Notes under the pieces: model-generated | Database searches by the model: none | Seen by the model: the letters and a program-made list of their open reading frames with translations, nothing else | What the model was told of the DNA's origin: nothing | Translations under genes and position numbers: made by a program | Part shown: positions 17,154 through 24,782 of the stretch, in pieces | Numbering within the stretch: the first letter of the stretch is position 1 | Layout of the letters: the number at the start of each line of letters is the position of its first letter | Source of the DNA: Gaiellasilicea sp033857955 | Lineage (GTDB): Bacteria > Actinomycetota > Thermoleophilia > Gaiellales > Gaiellaceae | Length of the DNA stretch: 64,000 nt | Assembly (NCBI GenBank): GCA_033857955.1 | Contig: JAWVCW010000006.1 | Span: 124,001 to 188,000, forward strand | Reading direction: 5' to 3'

Positions 17154-18960
17154 TGGTATCGATCCTCCAGATGTGGAAGGCCGGGCCGTCGCCCGGCAGG
17201 GTCGCGATGCCGGCGGCCAGGGAAGCCTCGCCGCCGAGGACGGTCTCGAGCGCGCTGCAGCCGAGCGCCGCGAGCGGGATCCGCACGGGCTCGTGCTCGC
17301 CTCGCGTAGCCAGGCAGAGCAAGCGCTCGTCCCCGTGCTCCCGCAGGTAGGCGATCGCGTCCTCCCCGACGAAGACATGGCGGAGCCCGCCGCGCGCGAG
17401 CGCCTCGCTCGAGCGGCGAAGCGCGATCAGACGGACGTAGGTCGCATAGAGGTCGGCGTCCCAGGTCTCGGGCCGCTCCCACGGCATCGTTCGACGGGCG
17501 TCCTCACCCCACGCCCCCTCGAGGCCGAGCTCGTCGCCCGCGAAGATCATCGGCACGCCGGGCAAGGTCATCTGCAGGCCGATGCCGACCTCGTGCAGCT
17601 CACGCGAGCCGGAGACGGTGCGGAAGCGAGCCGTGTCGTGGCTGTCGAGCAGGTTCCAGGAGTGGACGACCGACTGCCAGGGGACGCCGGCGCGGAACGT
17701 CCTCATCGTCGCGGTCGCGGCCTCGCCGCCAAGACGGGGCAGACCCACGGGCGTGCCCCAGAACGAGCGCTGCAGTTCGTCCGGAAGCTCGTCGCCGCGC
17801 AGCCACTCCCAGGCCGGCCGGAGGAAGCCGGCGTAGTTCATCGTTCCGTGCCAGCCGCCGCCCGAGAGGTCGTCGCGGAAGTCGTGGCCATGCTCCGCGA
17901 TCAGCAGATGATCCGGGCCCAGGACGGCGCGGATCGAGCGCGCCGCCTCCTTCAGCAGGTCGGCGTCGCGGTGGCGACCGGTCATGTTGGCGACGTCGAT
18001 CCGCCAGCCGTCGAGGCCAAGGTCGAGCCAGCGTTTCGCGACCGCCTGCATCCGCTCGCGCAGCGCAAGCGAGCCCCAGTTCAGCTTCGGCAGCGAGCGG
18101 ACGCCGAACCAGGACGCGTAGCCGCCCGGCAGCGCGTCGTCGAAGAAGTAGAAGTCGCGCTCCTGCTCGAACCACTCGTGGGCCGAGCCGCTGTGGTTCA
18201 GCGTCAGGTCGCCAACGACGCGCAACCCGCGGGCGTGCGCCGCGCGGACGAGCGAGCGGAGCGCCTCGTCGCCGCCGAGCAGCGGGTCGATCCGGTCGAA
18301 AGACGAGGCGTCGTAGCGGTGCGTGCTGCCCGCGGGGAAGAACGGCGTCAGGTAGAGCAGGTTCGCTCCGAGCGCCTCGATGTGGTCGAGATGCGCCTCG
18401 ATCCCGGGCAGGTCTCCGCCGTACAGCTCGAACGGCGTCGCCTTGCCGCGCCCGGTCGGGCGGTCGTCCCAGCTTCGCCGGACGGCCCAGGTGGGCGCCT
18501 CGACGTCCAGACCGGTCGTCGCGAAGCGGTCGGGGAAGATCTCGTAGGCGACGGAGCCGAGATGCCAGTCCGGCCCGCCGGGGTCGGTCGTGAGCACGAA
18601 GTCGTCGGCATCGGCGACGTCGTGGCCGATCACGTCGACCCCGTTCACCCACGCGTAGCCGACCGTGCCCCCCGACAGCAGCCAGCGGTAGCGCGTCGAC
18701 GGGTTGTCGAGCGTGAAGGTCGCGCGGTACCAGGCATCCGTCTCGGTCTCCTCGTCGAGCACGGCCTTGACGTTCCGCGGCTCGCCGTCGACGACGGCGC
18801 GGAGGACGACGTCATCCACCCGGGTCGCGTGCGGAACGCGGAGCCGCACCGTCGCGCTGCCGCCGAGCTCCTTCGGACGCTCGAGCACGTACGCCTCGGA
18901 GCCGTCGTGGTGCGGCCGGTCGAGCAGCGTCGCCGGAGCCTCGATCCCGGTCGCGCTCAC
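17146..18960 (-). CDS. cytoplasmic GH13 maltodextrin hydrolase (cyclomaltodextrinase/neopullulanase type)
   Basis: 604 residues without a signal peptide. An N-terminal beta domain typical of neopullulanase or cyclomaltodextrinase spans residues 1-125. The barrel has Asp322 (GWRIDVANM), Glu356 (LLIAEHGHD) and the stabiliser in NLLDSHDTARF. It should break imported maltodextrins to glucose and maltose. The GTG start overlaps the malG stop as GTGA, and its end overlaps malK. It is therefore embedded between transporter subunits of one operon. Confidence 0.92.
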   Translation of the reverse strand: MSATGIEAPATLLDRPHHDGSEAYVLERPKELGGSATVRLRVPHATRVDDVVLRAVVDGEPRNVKAVLDEETETDAWYRATFTLDNPSTRYRWLLSGGTVGYAWVNGVDVIGHDVADADDFVLTTDPGGPDWHLGSVAYEIFPDRFATTGLDVEAPTWAVRRSWDDRPTGRGKATPFELYGGDLPGIEAHLDHIEALGANLLYLTPFFPAGSTHRYDASSFDRIDPLLGGDEALRSLVRAAHARGLRVVGDLTLNHSGSAHEWFEQERDFYFFDDALPGGYASWFGVRSLPKLNWGSLALRERMQAVAKRWLDLGLDGWRIDVANMTGRHRDADLLKEAARSIRAVLGPDHLLIAEHGHDFRDDLSGGGWHGTMNYAGFLRPAWEWLRGDELPDELQRSFWGTPVGLPRLGGEAATATMRTFRAGVPWQSVVHSWNLLDSHDTARFRTVSGSRELHEVGIGLQMTLPGVPMIFAGDELGLEGAWGEDARRTMPWERPETWDADLYATYVRLIALRRSSEALARGGLRHVFVGEDAIAYLREHGDERLLCLATRGEHEPVRIPLAALGCSALETVLGGEASLAAGIATLPGDGPAFHIWRIDTNG

Positions 18961-19898
18961 CCTTTCACCGACCCCTGCGTCAGGCCGCTGACGATGAAGC
19001 GTTGCAGCGACATGAAGATGACCATGATCGGGATGCCCGCGAGGATCACGCCTGCCGCGAACGGCCCCCAGTGCTCGGAGTACTGCTTGTCGATGTACCC
19101 CTTCAGCCCGACGGGAAGCGTGAAGTTGTCGTTCGACTGCAGGAGTGTGCTCGCGAGGATGTACTCGTTGAAGATCCCGACGAAGGAGAGAATCGCGATC
19201 ACCGAGAGGATCGGCAGCGCGAGCGGCAGCACCACGCCCCAGAAGATCTGCGCCGGCGTCGCCCCGTCCACCCGCGCGGACTCGTCGAGCTCGGAGGGGA
19301 TCGTGTCGAAGAACCCCTTCAGGAGCCAGGTGTTGATCCCCATCACCCCACCGAGATAGACGAGCAGCAGTCCCGTCTTCGTGTCGAGGCCCATGAACGG
19401 GAAGATCGCGCCCGTTCGCAGCACGATCAGGTAGATCGCGACGAGCGCGAGCACCTGCGGGAACATCTGGATCAGGAGCAGGAACAGCAGGCCCAGGCGC
19501 CGTCCGCGGAAGCGGAAGCGGCTGAAGGCGTACGCCGCCAGCGCCCCGAGCAGGACGTTGAGCAGCGCCACCGACAGTGCGATCACCAGGGAGTTGCCAA
19601 GCCAGCGCGCGTAGTGCGAGGTCGAGGACTGGAGCTGGCTCTTCGCCGGGTCCGGCCAGAGCAGCTCGCGGAAGTTGTCGAGCGTGACGCTGCGCGGGAT
19701 CAGCGATGCGCCGCCGAGCGACGAGTCGGCGTTGAAGGCGGCCGAGACGACGTACGCAATCGGGAAGAGCGCAACGGCGACGGCGACCAGGGCGACCAGG
19801 TGGCGCCACCAGTCTCCCTTGAAGCTCAGGCGAGGCCGGCGCGAGCGCTCGGCGACGCGGGGTTCGACCCGCTCGATCGACTGGTCGGCCGTCGTCAT
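18957..19898 (-). CDS. malG: maltodextrin ABC transporter permease MalG
   Basis: 313 residues with six predicted membrane segments. The EAA loop SELDESARVDGATPAQIF contacts MalK. It forms the transport channel with MalF in the cytoplasmic membrane. A GGAGGAGG site precedes the ATG, which overlaps the malF stop as ATGA. Closest in type to carbohydrate-uptake family 1 permeases. Confidence 0.95.
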   Translation of the reverse strand: MTTADQSIERVEPRVAERSRRPRLSFKGDWWRHLVALVAVAVALFPIAYVVSAAFNADSSLGGASLIPRSVTLDNFRELLWPDPAKSQLQSSTSHYARWLGNSLVIALSVALLNVLLGALAAYAFSRFRFRGRRLGLLFLLLIQMFPQVLALVAIYLIVLRTGAIFPFMGLDTKTGLLLVYLGGVMGINTWLLKGFFDTIPSELDESARVDGATPAQIFWGVVLPLALPILSVIAILSFVGIFNEYILASTLLQSNDNFTLPVGLKGYIDKQYSEHWGPFAAGVILAGIPIMVIFMSLQRFIVSGLTQGSVKG

Positions 19899-21562
19899 CG
19901 GACCTCCTCCAGGGAGCCTGTCTTCCAGAACGCGGCACCCGTGATCGCCGCCACGATCATGAAGATGAAGATCGAGACGGCGCTCGCGAGGCCGAAGTCG
20001 TTGCCCTTGCCGGCCTCGAACGCCAGCTTGTAGGTGTAGGTGATCAGGATGTCCGTCGCGCCTGCGACCGACTGGTCGTCCGACGCGGGGCCGCCTCCTG
20101 TGAGCAGGTAGATGGTGACGAAGCTGTTGAAGTTGACCGCGAAGGACGCGATCATCAGCGGCGCGACGACGATCAGGAGCAGTGGCAGCGTCACTCGCCG
20201 GAAGATCTGCCAGCCGCCGCCGCCGTCGACACGCGCCGCCTCGACGAGCTCGCCCGGGATCGACTGCAGCGCGCCGAGGGAGATCAGGAGGAAGTACGGG
20301 ACGGTCAGCCACACGCTGACCGCGATCACCGACACCTTCGCCCACCACGCGTCGAAGAGCCAGGGGATGTGCGCGTGCAGCAGGTTGTTGACCACGCCGA
20401 AATCGTCGTTCAGAAGGCCGCCCCAGATCAGCACCGCCAGGAAGCCGGGGAGCGCGTACGGGACGACGAGCAGGAGCTGGTAGATGCGCCGGAAGCGCAG
20501 CGTCGGCTTGTCGAGCACGATCGCCAGGAAGAGACCGAGCGCGAACGAGATCAGGACGATCGAGAGCGCGAACACGAACGTCCAGACGAAGACGCGCAGG
20601 AACGGCGCCCGAATCAGCGGATCCCTGAGGACGGCGCTGAAGTTCGCGAGTCCGATGTTCGTCCGCCAGCCGGGCTCGAGCTCCTCGCCGCCGGCCGCGA
20701 CGAACGAGCCTCGCCCGTTGTCGCGAAAGACCTTCCCGTCCTCGATCCGCGTGAACGTGTCGTCGAGCCGGGAGTAGCGGAGCGTGGGAGCGAGCTCGAG
20801 CGCGGTCTCGGTGCCTTCCGCCCGGATCGCGCCGGACGGGGTCGGCACCGTGAAGCCCGCAAGCTCCTTGTCGAGCGCGATCAGGTCCTTGCCCTTGACG
20901 ATCTCGTAGCCCGCCGCCGACTCGATCGTGCCGAACTGGCCGAGCTCGATCGAGCCCTTGTCGAGCGGGCGGAGATCCTTCTTCGTGCCGACGTACTGTT
21001 TTCCGTCGGCCTCGTCCACGAGCAGCAGGACGAGCTGTCCGTCCTTGTCACGGGCCGGAGCCATCGCGTATGCGGTTCCGGCGGCGGTCTGTCCGAGCGA
21101 GTTGCGCTTGATCCCCTCGATCGCCTCGCTCTTGATCAGGATGTGGCCGGTCGACCAGTTCGTGAAGCCGACGTTGACGTTGTAGACGATCGGGACGATC
21201 TGGAAGGCGATCAGGAAGACCGTGCCCGGGATCAGGAACTTGAGCGGGATCGCGCGGCGCGGCGAGAGGTAGATGGCATCGAGCGCGAGCGTCGCGGCCG
21301 CGAGCAGGCCGAGCGCCAACCACTTCTCCTGTCCCGCGAGCACCGTGCCGCCCCAGACCGCCAGCGCGTTGACGACCGCGAGCAGGACGATCTTCAGGAC
21401 GAGGCCGACCGTGCCCGAGAAGACGGCGACGAGACGTGCCGGCGCCGACCAGGCGGCTGCGGTGGCGGCGCCCAGCCGAGAGGCAGGTTCGTGCGGAACG
21501 GCTGTGGTACTCAGCGCAACTGCCCTCCCGGATGACAGGGTCGTGGGGCCGCGAAGCGGCAC
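19895..21562 (-). CDS. malF: maltodextrin ABC transporter permease MalF with large extracellular insert
   Basis: About 555 residues. Three N-terminal membrane segments are followed by a soluble insert of roughly 180 residues (about 135-310, starting after FTNWSTGHILIK). Five further membrane segments follow, with the EAA loop GELVEAARVDGGGGWQIF. The insert matches the position of the E. coli MalF P2 loop, which docks the binding protein. The start is uncertain. GTG 21562 lies inside a hairpin repeat and lacks a ribosome site, whereas an in-frame CTG at 21514 has GGGAGG 9 nt upstream. Confidence 0.93.
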   Translation of the reverse strand: MPLRGPTTLSSGRAVALSTTAVPHEPASRLGAATAAAWSAPARLVAVFSGTVGLVLKIVLLAVVNALAVWGGTVLAGQEKWLALGLLAAATLALDAIYLSPRRAIPLKFLIPGTVFLIAFQIVPIVYNVNVGFTNWSTGHILIKSEAIEGIKRNSLGQTAAGTAYAMAPARDKDGQLVLLLVDEADGKQYVGTKKDLRPLDKGSIELGQFGTIESAAGYEIVKGKDLIALDKELAGFTVPTPSGAIRAEGTETALELAPTLRYSRLDDTFTRIEDGKVFRDNGRGSFVAAGGEELEPGWRTNIGLANFSAVLRDPLIRAPFLRVFVWTFVFALSIVLISFALGLFLAIVLDKPTLRFRRIYQLLLVVPYALPGFLAVLIWGGLLNDDFGVVNNLLHAHIPWLFDAWWAKVSVIAVSVWLTVPYFLLISLGALQSIPGELVEAARVDGGGGWQIFRRVTLPLLLIVVAPLMIASFAVNFNSFVTIYLLTGGGPASDDQSVAGATDILITYTYKLAFEAGKGNDFGLASAVSIFIFMIVAAITGAAFWKTGSLEEVR

Positions 21563-21615
21563 CCTTTAGGGGTCTTCGCGCGATGGGCATCCGCTCCCGC
21601 GGATGCCCATCGCGC
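21549..21615 (-). repeat. bipartite hairpin repeat, copy A, between malE and malF
   Basis: Hairpin 1 (21578-21615) has perfect 17-bp arms, read GCGCGATGGGCATCCGC, with a 4-nt loop. Hairpin 2 (21550-21580) pairs CGCGAAG with CTTCGCG around a CCC/GGG stem. Read on the minus strand it matches copies at 34596 and 40065. It probably protects malE mRNA or lowers malF expression. Confidence 0.85.
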
Positions 21616-21623
21616 GCAAAGAA

Positions 21624-22877
21624 TCAGCCGATCTTGTTCGCGATGTTGCGGGCAGCGGTCGAGAAGGCGACCCGCGCCTTCGTCGCGCCGGAGCCCTTCG
21701 TCGACTTCACCCACGCGCCACCGAGATCGCTCCAGACGCTCGACATCTGGGGGATGTTCGGCATCGGGACGCCACCGGCACCGGCCACGCCGAACTGCGC
21801 GAGGACGGGGTCCTTGACGGACTTGCCGGCGACCGTGTTGGCCGGGAAGCGGCCGTTGGCGGCCGCGAGGGCAACCTGGCCGGCAGGGCGCATCATGTAG
21901 CTGCCGACGAGGTCCTTGGCGGCACTCTCGAGCCCGTGCGTCGTCGCGAACTTCGTGACCATGAAGCCCTGAACGCCCAGGAACGGCACCGACTTGAACT
22001 TGATCGCCGGCACCTGGACGATCTTGAACGAGAGCTTGCTCGTCTTCAGCGTGTCCGACTCCCACGGCCCGGTGATCCAGAAGGCGGCCTTGCCCTTCAG
22101 GAAGGCCTCCTTGGCGACGCCGTAGTCGATCTTCGAGTTGAGGAACCCTGTCTTGTTCCACGTGTCGATCATCGCGGCGTTCGAGAGGAACGTGCGGTTC
22201 GCGACCCCGATGTCGGAGGCGTCGAGGTTGCCCGCCTTGTTCACGCCGAAGACGTAGCCACCGAGGCCCGAGAAGAACGGGTACATGTGGTACGCGTCAC
22301 CGGCGGCGCCCTGCGGGACGGCCACGGCCAGGTTGCCGCTTGCCTTCTTCTTGAAGGCGAGAGCGGAGGTCTGGAACTGCGCGAAGGTCGTCGGGACCTT
22401 GGCGAGCTTCGTGTTCACGACGAGGCCGATGTTCTCCAGTACGACCGGGGCGCCGTAGAGGCGCTTGACGGCGGTGCCGTACGAGAACGCGCCCAGGGCA
22501 TACGCGGGGAACTGTGCCCGCGTGGCTTTGGTCGGGAAGAGCGGCAGGACGCTGCCGTCCGCCGCGAGCTGCCCAACCCAGTCGTGCGCACCGATGATCA
22601 CGTCAGGTGCGGTCTCGGGCTGAACCGTCTTCAGGTCGTCGCGGATCTTGCCGAAGTCCTTCTCGACGACCTCGACGGTGAGACCCTTCGAAGCGGCCCA
22701 TTCGCCGACGACCTTCTCGACGGCCGTCTTGCGGTCCTTGTCGGTCCAGACCCTGATCGTCGTTGCGGCTGCCCCTTGCTTGCTCGGGGCGGCGGCGGAC
22801 GGGCCGGCCACCAGGAGGAGCGCCGCGGCGAAGACCATCATCAGGCCCAGACCGAGACGCGAGCTGCGCTTGCTCAT
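21624..22877 (-). CDS. malE: maltodextrin-binding protein, ABC transporter
   Basis: 417 residues. The signal peptide (LGLGLMMVFAAALLLVAGPSAAA) lacks an evident lipobox cysteine. The mature part is a family 1 solute-binding protein with the MalE-like IRVWTDKDRKTAVEKVV start, PDVIIGAHDWVGQLA, FWITGPWE and PMPNIPQMSSVW segments. It delivers maltodextrins to MalFG. I chose ATG 22877 because GAAGGGA precedes it. An upstream ATG at 22991 would put 38 residues ahead of the signal peptide. It is the first gene of the operon, divergent from the LacI-type regulator. Confidence 0.95.
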   Translation of the reverse strand: MSKRSSRLGLGLMMVFAAALLLVAGPSAAAPSKQGAAATTIRVWTDKDRKTAVEKVVGEWAASKGLTVEVVEKDFGKIRDDLKTVQPETAPDVIIGAHDWVGQLAADGSVLPLFPTKATRAQFPAYALGAFSYGTAVKRLYGAPVVLENIGLVVNTKLAKVPTTFAQFQTSALAFKKKASGNLAVAVPQGAAGDAYHMYPFFSGLGGYVFGVNKAGNLDASDIGVANRTFLSNAAMIDTWNKTGFLNSKIDYGVAKEAFLKGKAAFWITGPWESDTLKTSKLSFKIVQVPAIKFKSVPFLGVQGFMVTKFATTHGLESAAKDLVGSYMMRPAGQVALAAANGRFPANTVAGKSVKDPVLAQFGVAGAGGVPMPNIPQMSSVWSDLGGAWVKSTKGSGATKARVAFSTAARNIANKIG

Positions 22878-22935
22878 GTGCGGATTCCCTTCTCTCTCCG
22901 AGGTCGCCGGTGACAGCCACCGACTACCGAAAACT

Positions 22936-22953
22936 GTTTCATCGTGGTGAAAC
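22936..22953. promoter_or_regulatory. 18-bp inverted repeat in the malE/regulator intergenic region
   Basis: GTTTCA and TGAAAC flank 6 nt. It lies 59 bp upstream of malE, a suitable place for repressor binding over the malE promoter. Confidence 0.5.
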
Positions 22954-22994
22954 GCCGGGGCGATGGTATGAGCCTGCGTGAGAAAAGTCAAGCT

Positions 22995-23009
22995 TGGAAA
23001 GCGCTAACA
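22995..23009. promoter_or_regulatory. probable LacI-family operator
   Basis: TGGAAAGCGCTAACA has a central AGCGCT palindrome of the kind bound by LacI-family helix-turn-helix dimers. It sits between the divergent regulator and malE, so it could control both. Confidence 0.6.
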
Positions 23010-23053
23010 AATACGTGTAGATTCCTGAAACTCTCGCCGCAGGCGAATGTGAC

Positions 23054-24070
23054 ATGGCCAATCTCCGCGACGTCGCTCAACACGCAGGTGTCAGCCTCGC
23101 CACCGCCTCGCGCGTGGCGAGCGGTTCGGCCGCCGTTCGCGCCGAGACCCGGGCTCGCGTCGAGCGCGCGATGCGTGAGTTGCTGTACGTCGCTCCCGGC
23201 CCCGGCACGACGACCGGGGCGATCGGGCTACTCGTACCCGAGCTCGGCAACCCGATCTTCCCCGCGCTCGCCGAAGAGATGGAACGGCGAGCGACGGAGG
23301 CCGGCCTGGCGACGATCCTCTGCAACACCGCCGGCTCCGCCAGCCGCGAGGCCGAGTACGTGCACATGCTGCTCGAGCGTCGCGTCGACGGGATGATCTT
23401 CATCTCGAGCGAGGTCACCGACCTGCGCTCCGACCACTCCCACTACCGACGCCTCCTCGCGGAAGGCGCGCGTCTCGTCTTCGTGAACGGCGGCTCGCCC
23501 CAGCTCGACGTAACCTCGGTCGGAGTTGACGAGCGAGCCGCGGGCCGGCTCGCGACGGAGCACTTGCTCGGCCTCGGCCACACGCGCATCGGCTTCGCCG
23601 CCGGCGACGCGCTCTTCAGCCCGACCCGGGAGAAGGGCGAGGGTCGCGAGGCGGCGCTGCGGGCCGCGGGGATCGAGCCGGACGGGCTCGTGGCACATGC
23701 GAGCTTCACGGTCGACGGTGGACGCGAGGCGTTCCGGTGCCTCGTCTCATTGCCCGGCGGCCCGCCCACGGGAGTCATCTGCTCCAACGACCTGATGGCG
23801 ATCGGCGTCATCCGCGAGGCCGAGGCGCACGGAGTCGACGTCCCCGGCGACCTCTCCGTGATCGGCTTCGACGGCATCGACGCCGCGACGTGGAACGAGC
23901 CGGCGCTGACGACGGTCGAGCAGCCCATCGACGAGATCGCCGAGACTGCGGTGAGCGCACTCCGGTCGCTGATCGAGAACGGCTCGCAGTCGCTGCCGAA
24001 CTACGTCTTCCGCCCGCGCCTCAAGCTCGGCCGCTCGACCGCGCCGCTCAACGGCGCCGCCAGCTCGTAG
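23054..24070 (+). CDS. LacI-family transcriptional regulator of the maltodextrin locus
   Basis: 338 residues. The LacI helix-turn-helix is at 1-47 (NLRDVAQHAGVSLATASRV) with a hinge helix. A periplasmic-binding-protein-like sensor domain follows (GAIGLLVPELGNPIFPALAE, GHTRIGFAAGD, ICSNDLMAIGV, GDLSVIGFDGI). By position it should repress malEFG and the amylases until a maltodextrin ligand is bound. The 3' end overlaps the convergent HAD gene by 70 nt. Confidence 0.93.
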   Translation: MANLRDVAQHAGVSLATASRVASGSAAVRAETRARVERAMRELLYVAPGPGTTTGAIGLLVPELGNPIFPALAEEMERRATEAGLATILCNTAGSASREAEYVHMLLERRVDGMIFISSEVTDLRSDHSHYRRLLAEGARLVFVNGGSPQLDVTSVGVDERAAGRLATEHLLGLGHTRIGFAAGDALFSPTREKGEGREAALRAAGIEPDGLVAHASFTVDGGREAFRCLVSLPGGPPTGVICSNDLMAIGVIREAEAHGVDVPGDLSVIGFDGIDAATWNEPALTTVEQPIDEIAETAVSALRSLIENGSQSLPNYVFRPRLKLGRSTAPLNGAASS

Positions 24071-24633
24071 AGATCTTCGAACGGCTCGTACGCGACGCCG
24101 AGCCCGTCGAGGTGTGTCGCGAGGGAGTCGCGCGCGAAAACCCGGTCGGCCGCGAGCGCGGCGCAGCGGTCGGAGTACCCGTCGCCCGCGTAGACGTAGG
24201 GCTCGCCCGCGAGGCTTCCGCGCTTGCACGGCTCGCCGCACGTCGTGCACGCCGTCTCGTCGCGAAAGCGGACGACCCAGCCGTCGGGGCGCGTGTCGAG
24301 CCGGTTCGCGAGCACCTCCAGCTCCACCCCCTCCCGCGCCAGCACGGGCTCGATCAGCTCGTGGAAGCCGGCCGAGATCACGAGTGGGTCGAGCTCGGCG
24401 AGCTCGCGCAGGCCCGGCCGAACTTCGACGTGCTCGACGACCCAACGCACGACCTCGGCGAGCGGGGCCGTGATCGCCCGGAACTCGAGCGCGATCTCCT
24501 CGTGGAGCGTCAGGTCGACGCCGACGCGCGGCTCGAGCTCGGCCAGCAGCGCAGGGTCACCGAACTCGTGGATCACCTGCACGAGCGAATCCCGGACGGT
24601 GACCGTCCCGTCCCAGTCGACGACGACTCGCAT
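24001..24633 (-). CDS. HAD-superfamily phosphatase (MtnX/phosphoserine phosphatase-like)
   Basis: 210 residues with motif I DWDGTVT, a motif II Ser in PLVISAGF and motif IV GDGYSDRCA. A CTTCGEPCKRG segment could bind metal. MtnX-type enzymes act in methionine salvage and SerB-type enzymes in serine synthesis. No partner gene is near, so the substrate is open. Its last 23 codons run antisense into the regulator gene, an unusually long 3' overlap. Confidence 0.85.
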   Translation of the reverse strand: MRVVVDWDGTVTVRDSLVQVIHEFGDPALLAELEPRVGVDLTLHEEIALEFRAITAPLAEVVRWVVEHVEVRPGLRELAELDPLVISAGFHELIEPVLAREGVELEVLANRLDTRPDGWVVRFRDETACTTCGEPCKRGSLAGEPYVYAGDGYSDRCAALAADRVFARDSLATHLDGLGVAYEPFEDLYELAAPLSGAVERPSLRRGRKT

Positions 24634-24649
24634 CGCAGCACGGTACCGG

Positions 24650-24756
24650 TGTCAGACTCGTCTCCGACAGACTCGTGCCTGGCACCGCAATCGCGGTTCA
24701 GACTCGTGCCTGGCAGACTCGTGCCTGGCACCGTGCCAGGCACCGCAATCGCGGTT
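24650..24756. repeat. short-repeat array with a perfect 23-bp palindrome
   Basis: CAGACTCGT occurs four times (24653, 24668, 24699, 24714). A longer unit with GCCTGGCACCGCAATCGCGG occurs at 24677 and, partly, at 24735. Arms GTGCCTGGCAC (24721-24731) and GTGCCAGGCAC (24733-24743) form a perfect palindrome around one nucleotide. It looks like a REP-type element between two genes and has no coding content. Confidence 0.8.
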
Positions 24757-24782
24757 GACGCTGAGCCAGTGGCCGAACAGGG

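Noticed and set aside
24650..24756. Possible CRISPR array
   Set aside because: Repeat spacing is irregular (15-31 nt), repeats are 9-20 nt and palindromic, there are no unique spacers of constant length and no cas genes.
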